A stretch of 64,000 nucleotides of DNA, from assembly GCA_948567375.1 (NCBI GenBank), contig OX419758.1, positions 43,725,473 to 43,789,472 on the forward strand. The letters run 5' to 3'. The notes beneath the pieces were generated by a model that saw nothing but the letters and a program-made list of their open reading frames with translations, was not told the origin of the DNA and searched no databases. Of this stretch, positions 1 through 9,740 are shown one piece after another. The position numbers and the translations under genes are program-made. Within the stretch, counting starts at the first letter, position 1, and every line of letters starts with the position of its first letter. The DNA comes from Lunularia cruciata (Eukaryota; Streptophyta; Marchantiopsida; Lunulariales; Lunulariaceae).

Positions 1-1096
1 AGATGGAATTCCCAACTATTGCATTAGTTGTCATAGTTGACGAGTTCGAAGAAATCCCTTTTAGCTCAAAGTGCCTGAAGTTGATCCCAAACATAAACAA
101 ATAAAGGAAGTTCGCATTGCTCCTGCGTACTGGACGAAACTGTCATAGGTTGTTTTGTTATTACGTAAAAAGCGTCACCAACTCGCACAACAGAGGAATT
201 TGAGCTCTTACTATCGGCAGCGGGTTTCTGTCACTTTACTGTGTTTCCAGGCGGTTGGACAGGGGCAGTAGGAGCTCCCGACAATGTCTAGACTCTTCCC
301 TCCCATCTTCCATACATATCTTGGGAAGATCTATAATATATACAGCTCAGGAAGATCTATATTATGCAGCTCAGGAGTAGGTTGTATGTTATTTTGGTTA
401 TTTTTAGGTTGCGTCTAGCCCCTCCCTCCCTCCCCATCTTCCGTGCGTCCCTTTTGGAATATCTATATCATTACCGTACAGGATTAAATCGTATGTTACT
501 TTGGTTACTTTTACGTTGCATGTTACTTTGGTTATTTTTTATGCTATTTTGGTTATTTTTCCATGTATGACTTTGGCCCGTTGTTTCTCCTCGACTTTTA
601 TGCGTTTTTGCTTGGGCTTCTGGTTCGTTCTGCACTTCGGTGTCTTTCTGTACTCTCTACTTTCCTTTTGGAGTATTCCATTTGGTCCTCGGGCAGCGCA
701 GAATTGAAGTTGAAGTATACACTATTCCGTTTACAAAGAGAAGCTGAAAACGTATTGTGAAACCAATAACCATTTAGCAAGAAGCAGGATCTCATCTGCT
801 GTGCGACTCAGAGGTCGAGTGCTAACTCTCGGTCTCTTATAAAGGAGAACCGATTGTTCTTTCATTAGCTTCAAGTAAATTCTGTCGAGCACATGATCTC
901 TCGGGCAATAGAATTTTATACTCCAGTATACTTCAATTCCATTTTACTGTGAGAAAGTAAAATTTTAGAATCATGGTGGGAGAGCACAGCCGTAACGGCC
1001 CTTCAACTTGAAATTCCCACTCACACGATTTGTTGAATCTCCGTCAGCTACGGCGAAAATGTTTCTCATCTGTTCCCCATGCTGTACATTTATCAT

Positions 1097-1200
1097 GAAA
1101 AGAAGAGAAGGCGACCGCATAGAACAAATGAAGGACGGGAAGACCCCATCAAGTGGTACAAGAGAGATAAAAGAAAAAGTAAAATGGGACTAAGTCCCAT
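1097..1200 (+). repeat. Short dispersed repeat, copy A
   Basis: The sequence begins near aaggcgaccgcatag and continues through gaaggacgggaagacccc and an A-rich segment. It ends in the small hairpin tgggactaagtccca. The same order of blocks is present at 2010-2165 (+, partial) and, in reverse complement, at 62152-62248. Flanking duplications are not clear for this copy. Confidence 0.7.
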
Positions 1201-1455
1201 CAGAGCCTAAACGAGAAATTTGCCCTATCACACCTAAGAATATCTGAGTTATGTAGTTCTCGTGGTTTATCCACAATTGGAAAATCTGAATAAACATTAT
1301 TTAATGTGGTTATTTTTTATAGATTGCATTAAGTCACTGTTTTCTTCAGAACAATAGACACAAAATATCGAAAATATAATACAAACTTTAGAATAACAAA
1401 CACAAACATCTAAAATTTAATACAAAACATGAGAATTATAATAAAAACAATTATC

Positions 1456-1505
1456 AACTCTACAATAGTCACACATACTACCGTATTCGTGACTATTGTA
1501 GAGTT
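1456..1505. repeat. 17-bp perfect inverted repeat (hairpin)
   Basis: The arm aactctacaatagtcac (1456-1472) is exactly reverse-complemented at 1489-1505, with a 16-base loop. It lies at the end of an AT-rich stretch and could be a transposon terminus pair or a foldback remnant. No coding sequence is nearby. Confidence 0.85.
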
Positions 1506-1925
1506 AAGTTTCGGTTGGTGACTAGCATGTGTAAGTGCAGAATGTTAATCGTTGACAAGTACAGAAGCATCGTGCCACAATGTGCGTCAACGAAATCTTC
1601 GGTCTCAACTTTAACACGTGTCAACAACTCCCTCTAAAAGTAGTACGTGATGTTAACCTGACTTGGATTCAGTAAGACAAGTGTAGGTTATAGCAGTGCT
1701 CCAGAGGACTCCGGTGCTCCACTTGTTCGGCTAAATCGATCTGGATGGCTCTTGAACATCCCTCTCTTACAAACTTCGTCGTCAAGTGTAGACTTTCTAG
1801 TTTGACTCACGACTGTCCCCTAAGTCTGGCAGCGGATTCTGCGACACAACAGTTTCCAACATCTGGCACTGCCTGGCGCATGCTGTCCATTTATCAGCAC
1901 ACGCACAAAAGGTTGGTGGTTATGA

Positions 1926-2281
1926 AGAACAAGATCACATGCTTTGGCTTCTTATGTAGCCAATGTCCAGCAAATAGTGTTCGAACAAAAGGCTTACTGC
2001 GCTTATAAGGGGAAGGACAACCGCGTAGAAAAAATGAAGGATGGGAAGGCCCGCATCAAGCCGTACAAGGGAGAGATGAAAAAGGTCATACTGCGTTTAT
2101 AAGAACGAAAGCAGGCGACCGCGTAGAAAAAACGAAGGATGGGAGCGTTTATAAGCGCAGTATGACTTTTGTTCATAGCGGACTTGTGGCCGATTAACGA
2201 CGGTGGATCTCTTTTCACTCGTAGTAGCAGCTAAGTTCTTTTATCTCACGTCACGGTGGTGGACACTCCGAGCTTCTAGTG
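1926..2281 (+). repeat. Duplicated segment, copy 1 (interrupted)
   Basis: This segment matches 2551-2740 in order. Both run from agaacaagat through ttcgaacaaa, tagcggac...ggccgatta and actcgtagtag to the block cacggtggtggacactcc. Copy 1 carries about 160 extra bases (roughly 2010-2170) made of the short dispersed repeat and an internal inverted repeat. This shows an insertion after, or relative to, the duplication. Confidence 0.7.
2010..2165 (+). repeat. Short dispersed repeat, copies B1 and B2
   Basis: Two partial copies of the ccgcgtagaaaaaa / gaaggatggga block occur at about 2019-2080 and 2110-2145. They are bounded by an inverted repeat: gtcatactgcgtttataag near 2086-2102 and tttataagcgcagtatgac near 2150-2168. 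The whole block is missing from the parallel copy of the surrounding DNA at 2551-2740. Confidence 0.65.
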
Positions 2282-2550
2282 GTAACAGGCCTAGCATTCG
2301 GTTCATACCGCATAAGTTAGTCACTGGAATGTACTGACCCCGAAGATTACTCTTGACTTCAAATCTCTCACGATAATTTTACAGTCTGTGAAATCCTCGT
2401 GCGAGAGAGCCCGCGCAAGTAGATGCTATGAACTCGTTTAGTAAATAATTTGCGCTGACGCGCTAATTTGCTCCCAAGCCGCCCTATTCTGCTGCCATTT
2501 GAAATCAAAATCTGCATAAACTTGATCGACAATCTAAAGCTTCCAATCAC

Positions 2551-2765
2551 AGAACAAGATTACATGCTTTGGTTTCTTATATAGATGACGTCAAGCACAC
2601 TACTATTCGAACAAAGGTCACACTGTGCTTATGCGTAGCGGACTATTGGCCGATTAGCATAAAGTTGAACGACGATGGATGACCATTCACTCGTAGTAGC
2701 CGCTAGGTTCTTACCTCACGGTGGTGGACACTCCTAGCTCCACTCTTACCTCACGGTGGTGGACA
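2551..2765 (+). repeat. Duplicated segment, copy 2 (uninterrupted)
   Basis: This is the counterpart of 1926-2281 without the inserted dispersed repeat. Its right end is extended by a further 35-bp-period duplication of the block cttacctcacggtggtggaca (2710-2730 and 2745-2765). Confidence 0.7.
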
Positions 2766-3591
2766 GTCCAATCTATCTTTTGAACCATTATTCAAACAGA
2801 TGTCCTCCTGAATCAGGGACAATAGTATCTGCTAATCGGACAATAGTAACCCGCTGTCCGCCGCTCTCCTCCTCCATACGGTGCCAAGGGAGCCACTTAT
2901 TCTTACGGCAACTTGAAGCTTTTGGTCAATTGTCGACCACGGCGGCCACTTTCTGCAACATTACCGGATTGACTCTATAAGCAAGCCAACATAAGGTATC
3001 ATATAACAAGAACCAACTTGTCAGAATGCTCAGAATGATAATCTTAGTGGAAAGACATTGCTGAACGCATCCACAGGTACTGCAACAAGTTCCTCACATC
3101 GTTGGAAGCGATTCAATCTAGACCATGAGGGCAAACACAATCTGTATCCAGTTCGTGTCGAAGAAAAGATCTCGTATCGGCACAGGAGAACAAGTACATG
3201 TATAATATCAAGTACGTTGGTTGCTAGCTACATCCATTCGACACCAATATCTGAATTTTATGGGTCAGATACTTGGCAATCAAAAACATTCCACAAGTTC
3301 CTGGGGTGAGATCGGCATCTGTCGACAAACGACTGCTGGGCGGGACAAGGCGTGTTCGGACGGTTCAGGGAGCATATTAACATAAGTATATTCTACATAA
3401 TATAATTAAGTATAATGTCAGAATTTTATTTGAATTCTGAAATTATGGACAGATCATCTTAAACTCTAAATAGGATTTTTAACTTAATTACATATATCCA
3501 TAATAGCAATTAGACCAGCCGGTGGAAAGGGCACTTAACTAATATTCTCGAAAACCAAAGTTTAGTAAGAATCTGGTGGATGACAAATTCA

Positions 3592-3850
3592 CCCGGCCCT
3601 CTATGAAATCTCCCAGGGCCGGGCGGATTTTCCATAGAGGCGCGGATATATGTTCCTGGAATCTTTGTTCAGTCGAGCGTCAGGACTTCGCCTGGACCCA
3701 GCCGCTCCTGTAACCCGTGAACTGCAACACCGGAAGCAGAGGTCCAAAGACGCCAGCTCCTACTGCTTACGCTGCTTCAAGACGCTGCTGCTTTAGCATC
3801 GAGGAGAATTTGAGAGGTTCGGCTCCTGGCTCTACTCCACCGATCTTCGA
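3592..3850 (+). promoter_or_regulatory. FAD3: Probable FAD3 promoter-proximal region and 5' leader exon
   Basis: A 9-bp GC-rich inverted repeat (cccggccct at 3592-3600, agggccggg at 3615-3623) precedes a stretch of higher GC. That stretch ends in a good splice donor, cgac|gtgagt at 3850/3851. Plant FAD2 and FAD3 genes commonly carry an intron in the 5' UTR, so I infer that this is the leader exon of the desaturase at 5190, with the acceptor lying between about 4930 and 5189. The exact transcription start and acceptor cannot be decided from sequence. Confidence 0.4.
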
Positions 3851-4310
3851 CGTGAGTACTCGAGATTTTGTGCGGAAATTACAGACGGCGATAGATGGTG
3901 TACTCACGGCTCAGGATCCTTAGTCTATGGTTTCAAAGTCTTGTTCATTGTTCATTGCTCCAGTTTTGTGTTCCACTTTTGTGCCTCTATCATGAAGGAC
4001 TCTTGATGTCCGATTATTTCAATGTGAGTTGTGAAATTCGTACACTAATCTTCGACGTGAGGTCTCGAATATCATGCTGAAATTCTCGACTGCAATGGAT
4101 GTTCATTTACCGTAGTCCTTTTTTGAGTTATTGCTCATTGCTTGAGCTATTTACAACTTCTCTGCGTACCAATTTCGGGCTTCTATCATATATACTCTTG
4201 CTGTCTGTTCGGGCCAATCCCAGTTGTGCTGCGGCTATCTGTTCTCACGTCTGGTCCACGGATCTTCGAGTGTTTGTACCCAAAATTTCATCCTCAAGCG
4301 ACGGTGATGC
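3843..4310 (+). repeat. Degenerate tandem repeat in the FAD3 leader
   Basis: The block atcttcgacgtgag occurs at 3843 and 4047, and a weaker form (atcttcgag) at 4262, giving spacings of 204 and 215 bases. Surrounding sequence matches in order: ttgttcattgctc / ttattgctcattgctt, then a cttctatcatata-like block. The repeated unit includes the putative leader splice donor. Confidence 0.6.
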
Positions 4311-5189
4311 TCGTTTTATCAGTAGTCTGCAGTTTGTAAGCTGACATACATGCCTTGAGCTGCTACAGCTTCTTTGTGCTTTAGTTCAGGCGTCAAATAT
4401 GTATAGCACTCCCGTTGGATGATGATGTTAACATGAGGTGTGGCGCGTCTGTGTCCTCGTTCTTCTTGGCATCTAGAGTAGACTGGTCTTTAGTCAATGC
4501 ATACAACGATTGCTTAAGAGCATGGAAGGCATATGCATTTCAGTCATGAGACGCATTGCTGCGGTAATGTTTTCCTTCTTGCTCTTTCTCCCGCTTCTGT
4601 GAGTGATGAATTTCGAGCTCGACAATACTTGTTTTAAATTTAAGTACTTCTTTTGCCCGTGTCGTGGAGTTCCATACTTGATGTATTTATCTTGCTTGGA
4701 TCCTCATTCTGCTTGATCGTTTCGAGTGAGTTAAAGAATCTTTTATGTCTCAGGTTGTATTGACCCGCAGGCGTGATTGAACGCAGATTACTACTTGAGG
4801 TAGCATTGATCAGTTTGTATGCTACATTAGGCAGCGAGGCAGTTACAGTAGAATGGGTTGGGATCAAAAGTGGAATTCCCTAAGCAGCATATAAAATGCT
4901 GTACTCTAACTGTCGTCTCTGTCGACATTTCAGGGCTGATTTTAATGTGTGATGATTGCACCCAGTATCGAGGTCTTTGATAATTTCTTCTTGGAATAGA
5001 GGAACCTGTATGATTTGACTTCGCATTTAAGGATCTGAAAGGTTCTCATTCATGCTGAACAGCAAGAAGCTTATTACTGCACTTGTGTTTGAATTGGCAG
5101 AATCGTGGAGCTCCATCTCGAGAACGTGCGAGCTCGCCTCGCAGAGCTGAAGAACGTCTGAATGATCTGAGAACTGGACGGCAGCTGCC

Positions 5190-6335
5190 ATGATGACGGA
5201 AGGAAATTCGGTAAATCTACTCCAATCTGGTAGAGATGCACAGAAGATGGACTTCGAGGAGTTCGACTTTTCAGCAGCTCCTCCATTCAACATCAGTGAT
5301 CTTCGAGCGGCCATTCCGAAGCACTGCTGGAAGCGAAACGCGTGGAGGTCGATGTCCTACGTCTTCAGGGATATTGCGGTGGTTATTCTCTTGGCAGCAG
5401 GTGCCACGTACTGCAACAATTGGTTGGTATGGCCTCTGTACTGGTGTGCACAGGGGACAATGTTTTGGGCCCTCTTTGTGATTGGACATGAATGCGGACA
5501 CGGGAGTTTTTCTGACAGTCAATCTCTGAACTACTTCGTTGGCCAGATTGTGCATAGCTTTATTCTAGTCCCCTTCCACGGTTGGAGGATCAGTCACCGC
5601 ACACACCACGCCAACCATGGTCATGTGGAAAATGATGAGACCTGGCACCCTATCTCTGAAAGCCTGTACAATAAGCTCCCTGGACGAGCTCGCATTGCCC
5701 GATTAAAGCTGCCATATAGTCTTTTCACCTTCCCCATCTACCTGTGGATGAGAAGCCCCGACAAGCAAGGTTCACATTTCCATCCGGATAGCAGCCTATT
5801 TCTTCCTAAGGAGCGGAACGATGTCATTACATCTACACTATGCTATTTTACCATGGTTGCGCTGCTTATCAACTTCGCAGCAACAGTTGGTCCAATCTGC
5901 GTGTTCAAACTCTACATGATGCCGTACTGGTTGAACGTCTTCTGGCTAACTACTGTGACTTATCTCCATCACCACGGTTACGACAAAAAGGTCCCATGGT
6001 ACAGAGGGAAAGAGTGGAGCTACTTGAGAGGAGGATTATCCACCATCGACCGAGATTACGGCTGGATCAACAAAGTTCATCATGACATTGGCACTCACGT
6101 TGTACACCATCTCTTTCCTCAAATCCCTCATTATCATCTTGTTGAGGCCACCGAAGCCATCAAGCCCATCCTGGGCAAATACTACAGAACGCCGGAGAAG
6201 TCCGGCCCGATCCCCATTCATCTCATATCGACAGTTGTCAAGAGTTTCTCAGAAGACCATTTTGTGAGCGATGACGGTGAGGTCGTGTTTTACCAGAAAG
6301 ATCCGACATTCAACCCTCTCCCCATTTCATTGTAG
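5190..6335 (+). CDS. FAD3: Omega-3 fatty acid desaturase, ER-type (FAD3-like)
   Basis: A complete 381-aa protein in one exon. Enzymes of this family insert a double bond at the omega-3 position of linoleoyl chains on membrane lipids, making alpha-linolenate. The three di-iron histidine boxes are present: HECGH (100-104), HRTHH (136-140) and HVVHH (303-307). The order around them (GHVENDE near 144-150, TIDRDYG near 285-291, [11 protein letters not shown] near 307-317) is diagnostic of omega-3 rather than omega-6 enzymes. Hydrophobic segments lie near 60-75, 86-99, 215-235 and 246-258. There is no plastid transit peptide, so an ER location (FAD3 class, not FAD7/8) is inferred. Two ATGs are adjacent and the first is taken as the start. 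Oddities: box 1 is HECGH where plant FAD3 usually has HDCGH, and the C-terminus (PLPISL) lacks an obvious dilysine ER-retrieval signal. The neighbouring PIE1 gene is convergent. Confidence 0.95.
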   Translation: MMTEGNSVNLLQSGRDAQKMDFEEFDFSAAPPFNISDLRAAIPKHCWKRNAWRSMSYVFRDIAVVILLAAGATYCNNWLVWPLYWCAQGTMFWALFVIGHECGHGSFSDSQSLNYFVGQIVHSFILVPFHGWRISHRTHHANHGHVENDETWHPISESLYNKLPGRARIARLKLPYSLFTFPIYLWMRSPDKQGSHFHPDSSLFLPKERNDVITSTLCYFTMVALLINFAATVGPICVFKLYMMPYWLNVFWLTTVTYLHHHGYDKKVPWYRGKEWSYLRGGLSTIDRDYGWINKVHHDIGTHVVHHLFPQIPHYHLVEATEAIKPILGKYYRTPEKSGPIPIHLISTVVKSFSEDHFVSDDGEVVFYQKDPTFNPLPISL

Positions 6336-7861
6336 ATAATCAGATATTTTTTCACATTGTGATACGTATTTCGCTGTGGAGGTGAGGAAGTTGACCATGT
6401 TCTATAAAGCAGGAAGGATGTGTTGGTTATGGCATGCATGTCAGAATTCTCTTTAGTGGACCGCATATATCAGCGTTGGCATTTGACGTTATTGCAATTC
6501 ACAAGTGCTTACAGCTGAAGGGAACAATTCCAGAACTTGGAAGAAATTTACTCGACAGCGGGTGCTCGCGATATTTTACATGAGAACTGTGGCCTTCCGA
6601 GACATACTCGTCTCCGGCACTTTGGATAGTTTGCCTGCAATTGTAGACTCCTTTTTGTAGTTTATGAGTACACTAGTCAGTCCTCCTGCCGGCCGCAGAC
6701 TAAGTCATAAGCAGCAAGGAACTGAGATAAAATGCCACGGCTTCTCAAAGCACATATTGGGCATTATTATACATATCGTTCGATCTGACAAATATTGTTG
6801 GATATGTATAGATGCATTATTGATGCATTATTGTACCTACCATTAGTTGGATATTTTAGTTCCGGAAACAACTGTCTTCGCGATCTTAACACATTTCTCT
6901 TTCTTGAAACTATTTTAGGCTTTTTCTTTCAGTTGGGACCACAGGTGTAGGCACGACGAAACCAACGGCAGAGTAAATGAACTCATCAAATGTTATGCCG
7001 CGGGATACTTTCCTTAAACCCAATCCTATGAAATGATGAATTTGTTAAGTAAACTGTGGATCCACCTGTACTTATGGAGGACTCTGAAATTGGTGAACAA
7101 TATTAACAGCCGAGCAGTGTTATTGTTACTAAATTTACGAACCGATCTGACATTGGTGAACAATATTTGTAGCCGATAGAGAATATGACGTCTCGACTGA
7201 ATTGCAATTCAGTCGAGAGTTGTTGCGCTGCGTTTGCAGAAGAGAGTTTCACTTGCAACATCCGTACATAGCAAGGGGATCTATCCGCATATTCAGCGCA
7301 ATAGAAGATCCCCGCATACCATTTCGATCGCAGATTCATCCCCAAAACACCCTCTATCAGGTGAGAAACGTTCAAAAACATGTGAATATACCTAAGCGAT
7401 ACAAGAACTCCGTCCGTGAAACATGCAGGACGATAAAGACTCGTGTACACGATGACCGTCTTCATTTTCTTCTCATTAGTTTGCGATAGAAACAAATAAC
7501 GCTGGACGCGAAGGTTAGGAGAGGCTAAATAACATACAAGCCAGTTGCGGCTTTAATTCTTGCGTATACATGAAGGAGACACACTCCCAAAACACAAATT
7601 CTCGTTGTCACCCAGAGGAAACAGATAAGACATACAATACAATCTAACAGTAGGAGAGTCGAAGAACCAAAATTGAGGAGGGAACCACAAAGATGACCAA
7701 ATTGCAAGGCACGCTTCAAAGCTTGCAGCTCTCTTCGGGAAAAGAATAAATAGACAATTTACAGGTTTGCAATGCTCTCTCTCGCGCGAGGAAATGCCAA
7801 AATTGGTTAAAGCCTCCATGGCAATGCGCCTAACACAAAACTCTTCGTGAAGTACGGATAG
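6336..7861. other. Convergent intergenic region / 3' UTRs
   Basis: This lies between the FAD3 stop (+) and the PIE1 stop (-) and must include both 3' UTRs. No protein with recognisable features is encoded; the 130-aa and 95-aa frames around 7100-7500 overlap each other on opposite strands and span a palindrome. A direct repeat tctgaMattggtgaacaatatt occurs at about 7083 and 7146. The 7500-7861 part is probably the PIE1 3' UTR, with an AATTAAA-like signal on the - strand near 7553. Confidence 0.6.
7191..7218. repeat. 28-bp perfect palindrome
   Basis: tctcgactgaattg is followed directly by its exact reverse complement with no loop. It lies between two convergent transcription units. Confidence 0.95.
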
Positions 7862-9740
7862 TCAGGAGGTTGGTGACGTTAAATCATGGTTCGTGCTCCC
7901 TTGTGACTTCTTGAGGGTAGCTCTGCGGCCGAGTGAGAGGCCCAAGTCTGGACCCCCACTCGTCTCCCGTTGAGAAGCTGCGGACTGTGATAAAGAATGA
8001 TGAGATGTCAATTGTTCCCGGTGACTGAGGCGGGGTGAAGAACTCAGCAGTGAAGGCCTTTTAGCTGGAGACGGTCGATGTGCCACAGAACTGGAACTGG
8101 GGTAAAAGGTTGAATTCTGCGAACTATTTTGGAAAGGATCAGGATTGGAATCCCTATCTTGGGCACCCCCAACAGCACCCGAAACAGACACCTGAGCTTG
8201 TTGCAGTGGTGCTGGCGGTGAGGCAGGAGGATCTTCCTTGCCAGAAGGGTCTGAGATATGGCTGGTTCCGACATTCGCAGCTGTATAACTGTCAAGCGCT
8301 ACTGGCACACTTGGTGATGCACTAGAGAAAGAAAGACTGACTCTAGGTGGGCTGTGTCCAGCAGAAGCATGCCCAGCTGAGCTACCCGTAAATGATCTAC
8401 GAACTGAATTGTTACTTGGTGTCCTTCTAAATACGTCAGATGAGATCCTATTTATAGAATCAGGGGTCAAGTTTAAACTTGGGAAAGAAGGAGCGGACGA
8501 CGGCCACAGACCTGTTGGGGGGACCCAAGAGTTGAACAGTTGTGATTCTTTGGTAGAACGAATACTACTTGGAGACATATGCTCTAGACCGGGTGATGAA
8601 GCAGAAGTTGGCCTTGCGGCAGCCTTTTTGCTCCTATGTGGACTACCGGACACCCTGTTTGAAACGATTGGAATTACTGCCACAGGTAAAACTTCGGATT
8701 TAGAACTTGGACCTGTTCCTGTGGCATCTTTACCAGCTTTAAGGACCCAGCTAGACACGGAGACTGGAACTTCGAGGGGAACATTGTGAGGAACTCGGGA
8801 GATACTGGCAACCTCAGGCCATGACTTATGCTTTGACCCTTTTGGTTTTCCCGAACCGCCTTCTTTCATCCTGGAGTGTCCTGACTTCTCGGACTGCAAT
8901 CGCTCCACTGGAACATAAGACTTAGGTCCCCTATCACCTTTCGGAGAAGAAGACTTTTTGCCAAGAAATGGAACTTGCGAAACCGGATCTGATCGCCCAA
9001 CTGCTGGATAAGAAACTCCAGTTATGACAACTTCGTCATCGCTCCCTGATTCCGTCAAATCGTCGACAGCAGTGCCAATATCAGGAACTAAAATTTCAAC
9101 ATCTTCAAGTGGACTGACCTCGCAGAAAGTCTTTCTGGAACCACGGTCGATATCCATGCCATCAACAATATCAATGATAGAAGGACTCCCGGCAAACTTC
9201 TTTGCTGCCGCGTCATGAGATTCCCCACTCTTCATTTTGACTGCTTTTGCCTTGGACTTCCCGACGGGGGCGTTAACACCGCTTGCGTTACCACTCTCTG
9301 ACATCTTCTTCCTTTCCTTTTTGGACAATGTACCGCTCCCAGACACTTTCACCTTAGAAGCGCGAGTGTTCTCCAGGGCTTTTTTTCCAGGTTCTTGCTC
9401 CCCTGGTGGACGGTCTATTGGCACACCAACAGATCTAGCCCCTTCTGCAATGGACGGACCATCGTCGACGGTCGGTTGACACGACGCATCTACAGAATGT
9501 TCAGTCCCATTGACAAGACTGGAGACCCCTGCCATCACTCCCCCGGTAGCGTCAGGGGAGACCTTCTTACTAACCTTGGAATTCTTAGGCTGCTTCGACT
9601 TTGGAGGTTTACTTGCATCTGCTGATGGAGGCCGTTTCTTAGATTTTGCCTTAGAGGGTATACCAGCGGAACCAAGTCCAGAAACCGCAGCTCCTGCCCA
9701 ATCATAGACTCCTGGGCCCCAACCAGAGTTCGTTGCCATC
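7862..9740 (-). CDS. PIE1: PIE1 exon 19: long Ser/Lys-rich C-terminal tail
   Basis: 1,879 bp encoding the last 625 residues and TGA. It begins after gatgcag|GATGGC with RMATNSGWGPGVYDW, matching the position of the NACIEDSFGW block of Arabidopsis PIE1. The next 40 residues are very basic (KAKSKKRPP, KQPKNSKVSKK). The rest is Ser/Pro-rich and predicted to be disordered; no domain is visible. The tail is far longer than in Arabidopsis. The open frame over 1.88 kb supports it being coding. Confidence 0.9.

Larger units (their letters stand above)
1..3590. other. Non-coding 5' flank with duplicated and hairpin DNA
   Basis: No convincing gene is visible; open frames are short and lack family resemblance. 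The stretch holds AT-rich and mixed-composition DNA with short tandem units. A 26-bp period runs from 325 to 375 (gaagatct...cagctcag, twice), and a TTTTGGTTATTTTT-type unit recurs between 382 and 562. It also contains a 17-bp inverted repeat at 1456-1505, copies of a short dispersed repeat near 1097-1200 and 2010-2165, and a duplicated segment (1926-2281 and 2551-2740), listed separately. The unit cttacctcacggtggtggaca is repeated at 2710-2730 and 2745-2765. Confidence 0.6.

Noticed and set aside
598..795. Short frames at the window start
   Set aside because: Mutually overlapping frames on both strands in DNA with simple TTTTGGTTATT-type repeats.
7103..7495. 130-aa frame on - strand between the two genes
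   Set aside because: It crosses a 28-bp palindrome and overlaps a 95-aa frame on the other strand, with no family resemblance or composition bias.
8409..8789. 126-aa frame on + strand
   Set aside because: It is a shadow of PIE1 exon 19 and resembles no protein.
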